NCBI GenBank assembly: GCA_900766775.1
Contig: CAAFXN010000252.1
Span: 1 to 6,775 of the forward strand
Direction: 5' to 3'
Length of the DNA: 6,775 nucleotides
Source: Bacteroidales bacterium
GTDB lineage: Bacteria > Bacteroidota > Bacteroidia > Bacteroidales > Paludibacteraceae
Shown: positions 1 through 5,862 of the stretch, piece after piece
Layout of the letters: each line of letters starts with the position of its first letter
Position numbering within the stretch: the stretch's first letter is position 1
Made by a program: the position numbers and the translations under genes
The notes under the pieces: model-generated
What the model was told of the DNA's origin: nothing
What the model saw: only the letters and a program-made list of their open reading frames with translations
Databases searched by the model: none

Positions 1-115
1 GCAAATGACCTATAGAGGCAAGTTGATGTGCGATTTTTGCTTCAAGTACCTTGAACGCCGTAATAGGCTATAATTCATTATATTACAAAGATTTCAGACT
101 GCAAAATGACCTATA
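1..115. repeat. Gene-free left edge with a direct repeat and dyads
   Basis: The sequence GCAAATGACCTATA (1-14) recurs with one extra A at 101-115, giving two near-identical copies about 100 bases apart. Between them lie two short dyads: TTCAAG/CTTGAA around a 3-base loop (41-55), and TATAAT-TC-ATTATA (69-82). Neither dyad is followed by a T-run on either strand, so neither looks like a terminator. No reading frame longer than about 40 codons crosses this stretch. It lies just downstream of rsmD. It could be a dispersed intergenic repeat or the edge of a small mobile element cut by the window; the sequence alone does not decide. Confidence 0.5.
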
Positions 116-124
116 CGCCAAAAA

Positions 125-655
125 CTATTGGAAGAAACTAAAATGAACACTTCCATACACACGCTCCTCCACAAAATGTGCATGGTTCTCGAAATGGTAG
201 TTTTTCCCGTGCTCTAAGACAAAATATCCTCCGTCTTTGAGCAGTTGTTTTTCGAATATCAATTCCGGTATCAACGGCAGTTCCGGCAAGGCATACGGCG
301 GGTCTGCAAAAATAAAGTCAAAACGCAAAGCGCAGGCATTCAAATACTTAAACACATCGCTCCTTACTACGGTGAGATTATTTATTCCCAACTGTTTGCA
401 GGTCGCAATGATGAAGTTCTGTTGCGTGTGCGCCACTTCCACCGAGGTTACGCTTCTTGCGCCGCGACTGACAAACTCCAAGCCAATGCCGCCTGTGCCC
501 GCAAATAAATCCAACATATCGCAGTCCTCAAAATCAATGCGAGTGTTCAAGAGATTGAACAAACTCTCTTTCGCAAAGTCCGTCGTAGGACGTGCAGTTA
601 TATTTTTAGGGGGCGTCAAACGGCGCCCCCTAAATTGTCCGGAGATGATTCTCAT
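125..655 (-). CDS. rsmD: 16S rRNA (guanine(966)-N(2))-methyltransferase RsmD
   Basis: A 176-residue SAM-dependent methyltransferase. The family methylates N2 of G966 (E. coli numbering) of 16S rRNA in the small ribosomal subunit. Visible signatures are the N-terminal family block MRIISGQFRGRRL followed by ARPTTDFAKESLFN, the SAM-binding motif DLFAGTGGIGLE (about residues 49-60), an acidic residue in VTSVE at the end of the second strand, and the catalytic DPPY motif of N-methyltransferases (about 118-121). The length is normal for the family. The ATG at 653-655 gives exactly the conserved N-terminus; the stop is TAG. It lies 71 bases after the hypothetical gene on the same strand, with no convincing promoter between, so co-transcription is likely. 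Codons 8-17 form a strong hairpin, annotated separately. Confidence 0.95.
   Translation of the reverse strand: MRIISGQFRGRRLTPPKNITARPTTDFAKESLFNLLNTRIDFEDCDMLDLFAGTGGIGLEFVSRGARSVTSVEVAHTQQNFIIATCKQLGINNLTVVRSDVFKYLNACALRFDFIFADPPYALPELPLIPELIFEKQLLKDGGYFVLEHGKNYHFENHAHFVEERVYGSVHFSFFQ
605..634 (-). other. 11-bp perfect hairpin in the first codons of rsmD
   Basis: Bases 605-615 and 624-634 are exact inverted complements (arm TTTAGGGGGCG) around an 8-base loop; seven of the eleven pairs are G-C. In the rsmD mRNA this spans nucleotides 22-51 of the coding region, codons 8-17 (FRGRRLTPPK). No U-run follows, so it does not resemble a terminator. It sits where stable structure usually lowers translation initiation. 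The structure is seen; a regulatory effect is inferred. Confidence 0.6.
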
Positions 656-726
656 AACATTATTTGGTTTTCTCGCCCCTTCGAGGCTTCGGCAAGTTTT
701 CTATATGCCTTATATATTAGGAGAGA

Positions 727-1485
727 TTACTCCCAGTTGCCGGCGTTGTTGTTCGGCGCATCAATGCTGCCGACTTTCAAGCCTGCGTAGTGGTCAAGTT
801 TCTGCTCTTTGTCGATTAAGTTGACCAACTCTTGCTCATTCAAGTCTCCCAAATAAGTGGAGAAAGGTGCACGCGCCTCAAACAGGGGAACTCGGATACC
901 CTGGCTGGTCGTATAGGTATTGTTCACCTCCAACTCAAAGCGTTGCCCATTGGTGTAGGGGATGTAGATGATTTGGTCGATATTCTCTGCGGTGAGCGCG
1001 CCCTTGTACAGAGTCTCAATCATATTTTTCTCAATGGTATCACGACGGAAACCGCTCAGACCATTGTTTTTCACTTCTTTATCGTTCTCCCAAATATACG
1101 CATACAACTCCTCATCCGATGCAAACTGCTGCTTCTTCTGCGCCTTTGCTTTGGCAGCGTCCATAATCTTCACTGCTTTGTGCTCTGTTAATCCTGCCTC
1201 CAATTGCTTGTCGGTAAGGCTTCCCTCTTTCAGCACTTCTTTCTTGGGCGTGTTTTTCAAGAAAAGCACGAGGCTGTCCAAGTCAGCCGTAAAATACCCT
1301 TTCTCTCGGTTGAACTCGACCTCGGCAGTACGAATGTGCATTAGGTTTTGAACAACCGCTACTTCGCGCTCTGCGCGCGTATTCTCAAAAGAAATAGGAG
1401 TAACGACGCTCATTACGCAAAAATAGCCCATAACTACTGCTGCTACGCAGAGCAGGCTAACCATGATAATTTTTGTTGCTTTCAT
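727..1485 (-). CDS. Membrane-anchored conserved hypothetical protein
   Basis: A 252-residue protein with one hydrophobic N-terminal segment (about residues 4-27) after a short basic start, consistent with an uncleaved anchor and the rest outside the cytoplasm. Residues about 40-78 (NLMHIRTAEVEFNREKGYF, then a DSLVLFLK stretch) resemble the helix and small domain seen in pseudopilin-like proteins. There is no clear prepilin-peptidase site, so this is only a structural hint. The middle is charged and probably helical (KAKAQKKQQF region). The C-terminus ends NNNAGNWE, a tail I associate with a conserved Bacteroidales hypothetical family. I chose the ATG at 1483-1485 because the 22 extra upstream residues of the longer frame would place the start between the promoter -7 box and the probable transcript start. 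Function unknown. It is probably co-transcribed with rsmD. Confidence 0.8.
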   Translation of the reverse strand: MKATKIIMVSLLCVAAVVMGYFCVMSVVTPISFENTRAEREVAVVQNLMHIRTAEVEFNREKGYFTADLDSLVLFLKNTPKKEVLKEGSLTDKQLEAGLTEHKAVKIMDAAKAKAQKKQQFASDEELYAYIWENDKEVKNNGLSGFRRDTIEKNMIETLYKGALTAENIDQIIYIPYTNGQRFELEVNNTYTTSQGIRVPLFEARAPFSTYLGDLNEQELVNLIDKEQKLDHYAGLKVGSIDAPNNNAGNWE

Positions 1486-1548
1486 TTTTTTGGTATAGTT
1501 TTTGATTATTTTCGGGTAGAAATGCAGTTTTTTCCAAAAAATGCGCTG

Positions 1549-1579
1549 CAAAGTTACACTTTTTTTTTATATGTGCAAA
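1549..1579 (-). promoter_or_regulatory. Bacteroidota-type promoter for the hypothetical gene and rsmD
   Basis: Read on the minus strand, TTTG (1579-1576) and TAACTTTG (1556-1549) are separated by 19 bases, an exact match to the Bacteroidota sigma-70 consensus TTTG-N19-TAnnTTTG. Transcription would start near 1542, leaving a leader of about 57 bases before the ATG at 1485. It is interleaved with the divergent promoter of the RelA homologue. Confidence 0.75.
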
Positions 1580-1595
1580 AAAAATTGTAAATTTG
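1565..1595 (+). promoter_or_regulatory. Divergent promoter for the RelA homologue
   Basis: TAAATTTG at 1588-1595 fits the TAnnTTTG -7 box. At 19 bases upstream the sequence is TTTT (1565-1568) rather than TTTG, so the -33 element is imperfect. Transcription would begin around 1601, giving a leader of about 48 bases. The -33 box of the leftward promoter (1576-1579) lies between the two elements of this one, so the two polymerases could not bind at once. Confidence 0.6.
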
Positions 1596-1648
1596 CAGCG
1601 TTTTTTCAGGAAAAACCCATTTGGTCTCCTATAAAAATCATTGTAGAA

Positions 1649-3142
1649 ATGGAAGATAGCAACAAAATACTATACGATATCCTCAACGAGCGTTTGGATT
1701 TGCTTCGGAAGTTGGACACTGAGCCCGACTCAGAACACAAGCGCCATATAGCCAAAGAAACGCAAATGCTTCATGCGCCTTTAGCGCACCGTTTGGGCTT
1801 GTATCAAATCAAGACCGAGATGGAAGATTTGGCGTTGAAGTTCTTAGATTACACTACCTACAAGTACATAGCGCACGCGCTAAACGCCAAAAAGTCGGAG
1901 CGCGACGCCTATATTGCCCGCTTTATTGCTCCAATTGAGAAGAAACTGAAAGAGGAAGGCTTTGTTTTCACCATCAAAGGGCGTCCGAAATCCATCCATT
2001 CCATCTACCATAAAATGCAGGCGCAGAATTGCGACGTGGACAGGATATATGATTTATTTGCCATTCGCATCATTCTCGACTCTGCGCCGGAAAAAGAAAA
2101 GTCGGATTGTTGGCAGGTATATTCCCTTATAACGGATGTCTTTCAACCTAACCCCAAGCGGTTGCGCGATTGGCTTTCCGTCCCCAAGGAGAACGGATAC
2201 GAGAGTCTGCACACTACGGTTTTGGGACCCGATGACCGGTGGGTAGAGGTGCAGATTCGCACCAAACGCATGGATGAGGTAGCGGAAAAAGGCGTGGCGG
2301 CACACTGGGCGTACAAGGGAGTCAAAGGAAACCTATTGGCTAACAAACAGTACGTATATGTGTTTACGCCGACGGGAGACTTAAAGCGCTTGCCCGCAAA
2401 TGCCACAGTGTTGGACTTCGCCTACTCTATCCACAGCGATGTGGGAGACCATTGCGTGGGCGGACGAATCCACAACCAAAACGTCTCGATCCGCCAACTG
2501 CTCAACAACGGAGACCAGATAGAGATTCTTACTTCGCCCAACCAAAGACCCAATGCGGATTGGCTGAACTTCGTCGTATCCACCAAGGCAAAAAATAAGA
2601 TTCGCCAATCGCTCAAGGAAATAGAATACAAGTTCGCAGCCGAGGGGCGCGAGGTGCTGGAGCGAAAGTTCCACAATTGGAAAATAGACTATACGGAGGG
2701 GGATATCTCTCGTCTTGCCAACAAGTTAGGCTACAAAGCGGTCAGCGACCTCTACCAGTCTATTGCACAGGAGAAGGAAGATATCTTGCGCCTTCGGGAT
2801 GTGTTCCTGCAATTGGATGTACCGACCTCGCCTCGCCCTGTGCAGCCGGTTTCGGAAGATTCGGCAAAACCCTCCACCCAAAGCAACGAAGCGCTGCACG
2901 GGCTTGCCATTGAGGTAGATATGAATGTCAAAAATGTGGATTACAACCTATCCAAGTGCTGTAACCCGGAGCCCGGAGACCCGATTTTCGGCTTCATCAG
3001 CGTAACAAAAGGTATTCGAATCCATCGCTGCGACTGTCCGAATGCAGAGAATATTCGTTCGCGCTACCCATATCGAATGATTCCGGCGCGTTGGGCACAA
3101 AAGCCGCAATCAGCAACCAACAATACAAAGACGAAACACTAA
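1649..3142 (+). CDS. relA: RelA/SpoT-type (p)ppGpp synthetase lacking HD and ACT domains
   Basis: A 497-residue RelA/SpoT homologue, predicted to transfer pyrophosphate from ATP to GDP or GTP, making the stringent-response alarmone. Synthetase motifs are intact: GRPKSIHSIYHKM (111-123), DRIYDLFAIRI (131-141), RLRDWLSVPKENGYESLHT (171-189) and EVQIRT (200-205). A TGS domain follows (about 235-296), then a helical region (305-390) and the conserved-cysteine domain (CC at 437-438, H459, C461, C463). Full-length family members are usually over 700 residues. Here the N-terminus starts at the last HD-domain helices, so the hydrolase HD and ED residues are absent; the stretch joining synthetase to TGS is only about 12 residues; and the chain ends soon after the cysteine domain, without an ACT domain. 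The ATG at 1649 follows a fitting promoter; the in-frame ATG at 1541 precedes that promoter and is rejected. The tail runs into heptamer repeats. It should be synthetase-only; a separate hydrolase would be needed elsewhere. Confidence 0.9.
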   Translation: MEDSNKILYDILNERLDLLRKLDTEPDSEHKRHIAKETQMLHAPLAHRLGLYQIKTEMEDLALKFLDYTTYKYIAHALNAKKSERDAYIARFIAPIEKKLKEEGFVFTIKGRPKSIHSIYHKMQAQNCDVDRIYDLFAIRIILDSAPEKEKSDCWQVYSLITDVFQPNPKRLRDWLSVPKENGYESLHTTVLGPDDRWVEVQIRTKRMDEVAEKGVAAHWAYKGVKGNLLANKQYVYVFTPTGDLKRLPANATVLDFAYSIHSDVGDHCVGGRIHNQNVSIRQLLNNGDQIEILTSPNQRPNADWLNFVVSTKAKNKIRQSLKEIEYKFAAEGREVLERKFHNWKIDYTEGDISRLANKLGYKAVSDLYQSIAQEKEDILRLRDVFLQLDVPTSPRPVQPVSEDSAKPSTQSNEALHGLAIEVDMNVKNVDYNLSKCCNPEPGDPIFGFISVTKGIRIHRCDCPNAENIRSRYPYRMIPARWAQKPQSATNNTKTKH

Positions 3143-3145
3143 TTA
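3140..3145. repeat. Left target-site duplication of the IS982-family element
   Basis: TAATTA here matches TAATTA at 4225-4230, directly flanking the two inverted-repeat ends. Its first three bases are the TAA stop codon of the RelA homologue. Because TAATTA is palindromic, the visible inverted repeat runs 23 bases if the duplication is included. Confidence 0.75.
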
Positions 3146-3162
3146 ACGTGAGTTCGATATAA
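3146..3162 (+). repeat. Left terminal inverted repeat of the IS
   Basis: ACGTGAGTTCGATATAA; an exact inverted match to 4208-4224. Confidence 0.9.
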
Positions 3163-3222
3163 GCACTTGCTATTAATGTATTGATAAACAGCAAAATAGA
3201 CCGAAAATAATATAAAAAATAC

Positions 3223-3253
3223 TTGCATATGTGAGAAAGTTTTAGTAACTTTG
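3223..3253 (+). promoter_or_regulatory. Promoter of the IS transposase
   Basis: TTG (3223-3225) and TAACTTTG (3246-3253) are 20 bases apart, a good Bacteroidota promoter. Transcription would start near 3259, about 38 bases before the transposase ATG at 3297. With no terminator visible in the element it could also supply transcripts reaching recR. Confidence 0.65.
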
Positions 3254-3296
3254 TAGTTGAAAAGACTATATAGTTACATCAAAATCTTCACACACC

Positions 3297-4205
3297 ATGC
3301 AAGTACAAAACGAGTGCAAAGTTACTGAAATTTTTTGTATTATCGATGATTTTTGCAAACAATTTTCAAAAATTGAGTCAAAAACGTCCATTTTAGACGG
3401 AAAAAGTCATCGTAACAAGCCCAATAGGCTAAGTGATGCCGAAGTAATCCTAATAATGATCATGTTCCACATGGGTGGTTATAAATGTCTCAAACACTAT
3501 TACGTCCACTATATCTGCGTACATTGCCGACATTTATTTCCGCAAGTAGTATCCTACAACCGCTTTGTGGAATTGGAAAGAGATGTCATGTTGGAGATGG
3601 CTATGTTTGTCAAGCTTTGCTTGCTGTCTGAATGTACAGGTATCTCCTTTGTGGATTCCACCCCTTTGCGGGTGTGTAAGAACTAGCGGATTCTTATCCA
3701 CAAGACTTTTGCAGGGATAGCAGCCAGAGGTAAATGCTCAATGGGATGGTTTTATGGCTTTAAGTTGCACCTGATTATCAACGATAAAGGCGAGATTATT
3801 AACTTTGCCATCACTCCGGGGGATGTGGATGACAGACAACCATTGTACAATCCCACATTTGTTGAGAAAATAACCGGCAAACTATGTGGTGATAAGGGCT
3901 ATATCAGTCAATCGTTGTTTGAGAATTTATTTATGGGAGGTATTCAACTGATAACCAAGTTAAAGAAAAACATGAAGAATATGTTGATGAGCCAGGCGGA
4001 TAAGGTTATCTTGAGACATCGGGCATTGATAGAGTCTGTCAATGATGAACTGAAAAATATGGCGCAAGTGGAACACTCACGCCATAGGTCAATTGCTAAT
4101 TTCCTATGCAACACATTTGCTGCTTTGGCTGCTTACTCGTATTTCCCAAAGAAACCATCTCTAAACCTGGAGTTTGAGCAATCGAATCAACTTTGTCTCT
4201 TCTAA
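3297..4205 (+). pseudogene. IS982-family transposase interrupted by one amber codon
   Basis: One frame of 302 codons, broken only by TAG at 3684-3686 (codon 130). Upstream are 129 codons ending DSTPLRVCKN; downstream the same frame resumes with RILIHKTF and then GWFYGFKLHL. The family motifs are all present: D120 in FVDSTPL, D199 in CGDKGY and E246 in IESVNDEL form the expected DDE triad, and EHSRHRS follows. The family usually has Gln near codon 130 (VCKNQRI pattern, from memory), so a single CAG-to-TAG change would explain the break. The stop separates the first catalytic Asp from the other two, so neither piece should be active alone. An internal ATG at 3741 opens the second half. TAG ends rsmD and the HAD gene here, so general read-through is unlikely. 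Confidence 0.9.
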
Positions 4206-4207
4206 AA

Positions 4208-4224
4208 TTATATCGAACTCACGT
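4208..4224 (-). repeat. Right terminal inverted repeat of the IS
   Basis: An exact inverted match to 3146-3162. It starts only two bases after the transposase stop codon. Confidence 0.9.
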
Positions 4225-4230
4225 TAATTA
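4225..4230. repeat. Right target-site duplication of the IS982-family element
   Basis: Second copy of TAATTA, paired with 3140-3145. Removing the element and one copy restores an unbroken heptamer array between the RelA homologue and recR. Confidence 0.75.
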
Positions 4231-4272
4231 CGAAACACGAAACACTAACCACTAAACACTAACCACTACCTT
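4231..4272 (+). repeat. Degenerate 7-bp tandem repeat before recR
   Basis: Six consecutive heptamers: CGAAACA, CGAAACA, CTAACCA, CTAAACA, CTAACCA, CTACCTT. The last runs into the recR start codon. Left of the insertion sequence the same register continues as CGAAACA (3132-3138) and CTAATTA (3139-3145), the latter containing the target duplication. The original array thus had at least eight units, the first ones encoding the last residues of the RelA homologue. The 14-base pair of units at 4240-4253 is repeated exactly at 4254-4267. Confidence 0.75.
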
Positions 4273-4904
4273 TGGACTCTTACCCTTCCATATTATTAGA
4301 AAATGCCGTCAATCAAGTGGCGTCTCTCCCCGGGGTTGGTCGGAAAACGGCACTAAGGCATGTATTGCACTTGTTAAGGCAGCCGGAACAGGATGTTGAC
4401 GCTTTCACAAATGCTATCAGCAGGCTGAAAAAAGAGGTGCATTATTGCCGTATTTGTCATAATATATCGGACCAGGATGTCTGTCAAATTTGCCAATCCC
4501 ACAGGCGCGACCATCAAACGATTTGCGTTGTGGAGAATATCCAAGATGTCATGTCTATTGAGAATACAGGACAATATGCAGGGGTCTATCATGTGTTGGG
4601 CGGCATCATCTCGCCGATGGATGGTATCGGACCAAAGGATATAGAGGTGGACTCGCTCGTAGAACGCATTTTACCGGAGCATATTCAAGAAGTGATTCTT
4701 GCGCTGCCGACCACCATGGAAGGCGATACAACCAACTTCTATATCTATCGTCGTCTCCAAAATCTGTTGGAATCGAAGAACTTAACCGATACCATCAAAA
4801 TCACACAGTTAGCAAGAGGCGTTGCTATCGGCAATGAAATAGAATATACAGACGAAATCACCTTAGGACGCTCCATTCTGAACAGAGTGGCTTTTAACGG
4901 ATAA
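4272..4904 (+). CDS. recR: Recombination mediator RecR
   Basis: A 210-residue RecR, which with RecO (and RecF) helps load RecA onto SSB-coated single-stranded DNA in gap and break repair. Domains in order: helix-hairpin-helix (SLPGVGRKTALR, about 18-29), a four-cysteine zinc site (C59, C62, C71, C74), a Toprim fold beginning at ICVVEN (about 84-89) and including YHVLGGIISPMDGIGP (about 106-121), and the family C-terminus ARGVAIGNEIEYTDEITLGRSI. The length is normal. The start is TTG at 4272: the frame is closed by TAA at 4260-4262, no ATG lies between, and the next Met is deep in the Toprim domain, while the residues after TTG match the usual RecR N-terminus. Before the insertion it would have followed the RelA homologue by about 44 bases, so it was probably the second gene of the operon. 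Confidence 0.95.
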   Translation: MDSYPSILLENAVNQVASLPGVGRKTALRHVLHLLRQPEQDVDAFTNAISRLKKEVHYCRICHNISDQDVCQICQSHRRDHQTICVVENIQDVMSIENTGQYAGVYHVLGGIISPMDGIGPKDIEVDSLVERILPEHIQEVILALPTTMEGDTTNFYIYRRLQNLLESKNLTDTIKITQLARGVAIGNEIEYTDEITLGRSILNRVAFNG

Positions 4905-4925
4905 CCAACAATAAATTAGGACATT

Positions 4926-5408
4926 ATGGAATATAAAATTGCCAAACACTTAAATTGGTACTATTATGGAATGATGGTATTGGCTGTCATAGCCGCCACC
5001 CTACTCTACTATCTGATTTCCAAAGACATACTTATTCCTATAGGCCAAAGTTCCACGCTTGGTAAAATCATACAAAATGTGGTCATTTTAGATGCGCTCA
5101 TTACCATTCCGTTTGGGCTCTATGGCTTCAAAAGGGCTTGCACGCGCCTGCTGCAATCGTCTGGTGAACAGAATCAACCGTTGACGGATGAGCAATATCA
5201 TCTTTATCAGAAGTATGCCATAGTCCGTATCTTATTGGTTTCCAACTCCATGGTGGTGGGAATAGCAGCATTTTATCTGTTGGGCTGCTACCAGCCCATG
5301 CTCTGGGTTGCTGCCATCGGAGCCATTGGCTGGTACCTCACCAAACCGACTGCGCGCAAAGTGCAAATAGAGTTGACACGACCGCAGAAAACAGAAGAAA
5401 CATATTAA
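4926..5408 (+). CDS. Four-helix inner-membrane protein of unknown function
   Basis: A 160-residue protein with four predicted membrane segments at about residues 12-31, 48-67, 99-119 and 122-138. Between the second and third is a polar stretch (about 70-97) with acidic and glutamine-rich sequence, and the C-terminal tail is charged (ARKVQIELTRPQKTEE). There is no signal peptide cleavage site and no motif I recognise. The ATG is 21 bases after the recR stop, which with the same strand and the tight spacing downstream indicates co-transcription. No function is assigned. Confidence 0.85.
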   Translation: MEYKIAKHLNWYYYGMMVLAVIAATLLYYLISKDILIPIGQSSTLGKIIQNVVILDALITIPFGLYGFKRACTRLLQSSGEQNQPLTDEQYHLYQKYAIVRILLVSNSMVVGIAAFYLLGCYQPMLWVAAIGAIGWYLTKPTARKVQIELTRPQKTEETY

Positions 5409-5429
5409 CCCCTTAATCTCCTATAGCGT

Positions 5430-5855
5430 ATGGTAATAGCAGTTGATTTCGATGGTACCATTGTAACCCATGAGTATCCGAAAATAGGGAAACCTGTCCC
5501 CTTTGCCATTCAGACCCTGCTCAAATTGCAACAGGAAGACCATCACCAGTTGATTTTGTGGACTGTCCGCGAAGGCACATTGCTAAAAGAAGCAGTGGAT
5601 TATTGCGCGGCTAAAGGACTGGAGTTCTATGCCGTCAATTCCAACTACCCGGAAGAAGACCCGACGCAGCCCGCCAATCGCAAGATTACAGCGGATTTGT
5701 ATATCGATGACCGAAACTTGGGAGGTATTCCTGACTGGGGAGTTATCTACAATATGATTCACTCCGGCAAATATAACGAGCCTGCTCCGGCAGACAACCT
5801 GCCCGACCAACCGACTATCAAGAAGAAATCATTCTTCGCTAAACTATTCGGATAG
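5430..5855 (+). CDS. HAD-superfamily phosphatase, BT0820-like
   Basis: A 141-residue compact HAD hydrolase expected to act on a phosphate ester in the cytoplasm through an aspartyl-phosphate intermediate. Motif I is DFDGT (D6 nucleophile, D8 acid/base), motif II is T45 in LILWTVREG, K85 fits motif III and D93-D94 in YIDDRN fit motif IV. There is little room for a cap domain. The sequence resembles BT0820-type proteins of Bacteroides; the substrate is not known to me. Residues after about 115 are a Pro/Ala-rich linker ending in a basic, aromatic tail (KKKSFFAKLFG), which could bind a partner or a membrane surface (inference). It starts at ATG 5430, 21 bases after the membrane protein, and ends in TAG only seven bases before the acetyltransferase. 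Confidence 0.9.
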   Translation: MVIAVDFDGTIVTHEYPKIGKPVPFAIQTLLKLQQEDHHQLILWTVREGTLLKEAVDYCAAKGLEFYAVNSNYPEEDPTQPANRKITADLYIDDRNLGGIPDWGVIYNMIHSGKYNEPAPADNLPDQPTIKKKSFFAKLFG

Positions 5856-5862
5856 AACTGGA

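Larger units (their letters stand above)
3146..4224 (+). mobile_element. IS982-family insertion sequence, 1079 bp
   Basis: The element is bounded by perfect 17-bp inverted repeats, ACGTGAGTTCGATATAA (3146-3162) and its complement (4208-4224), starting with the 5'-AC end typical of IS982. It is flanked by 6-bp direct repeats TAATTA. It carries one transposase frame with its own promoter, oriented with the operon. Size and layout fit the family (about 1 kb). Both ends and the duplication are intact, suggesting a fairly recent insertion, but the transposase has an amber codon, so movement would need a functional copy elsewhere. It leaves the upstream protein unchanged and puts more than 1 kb between it and recR. 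No terminator is visible between the transposase stop and the right end, so outward transcription into recR is possible. Confidence 0.9.

Noticed and set aside
5..141. Short open frames in the left edge (MTYRGKL and MTYTPKT starts; a frame ending NYWKKLK)
   Set aside because: They are 11 to about 39 codons long. The similar starts come from the direct repeat, and there is no recognisable domain or initiation context.
129..155. Possible rsmD terminator overlapping its stop codon
   Set aside because: A 6-bp stem (TGGAAG/CTTCCA) with a 15-base loop and a T5 tract beyond the stop is too weak to call.
1541..1648. Upstream extension of the RelA homologue from ATG 1541
   Set aside because: The added 36 residues have no family similarity and run through both promoter elements upstream of the probable transcript start.
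2054..2674. Minus-strand frames inside the RelA homologue
   Set aside because: They are shadows of a well-supported gene with conserved motifs and have no recognisable products of their own.
3684..3686. TAG recoding as a sense codon
   Set aside because: TAG terminates rsmD (125-127) and the HAD gene (5853-5855) at expected family ends, so it works as a normal stop in this genome.
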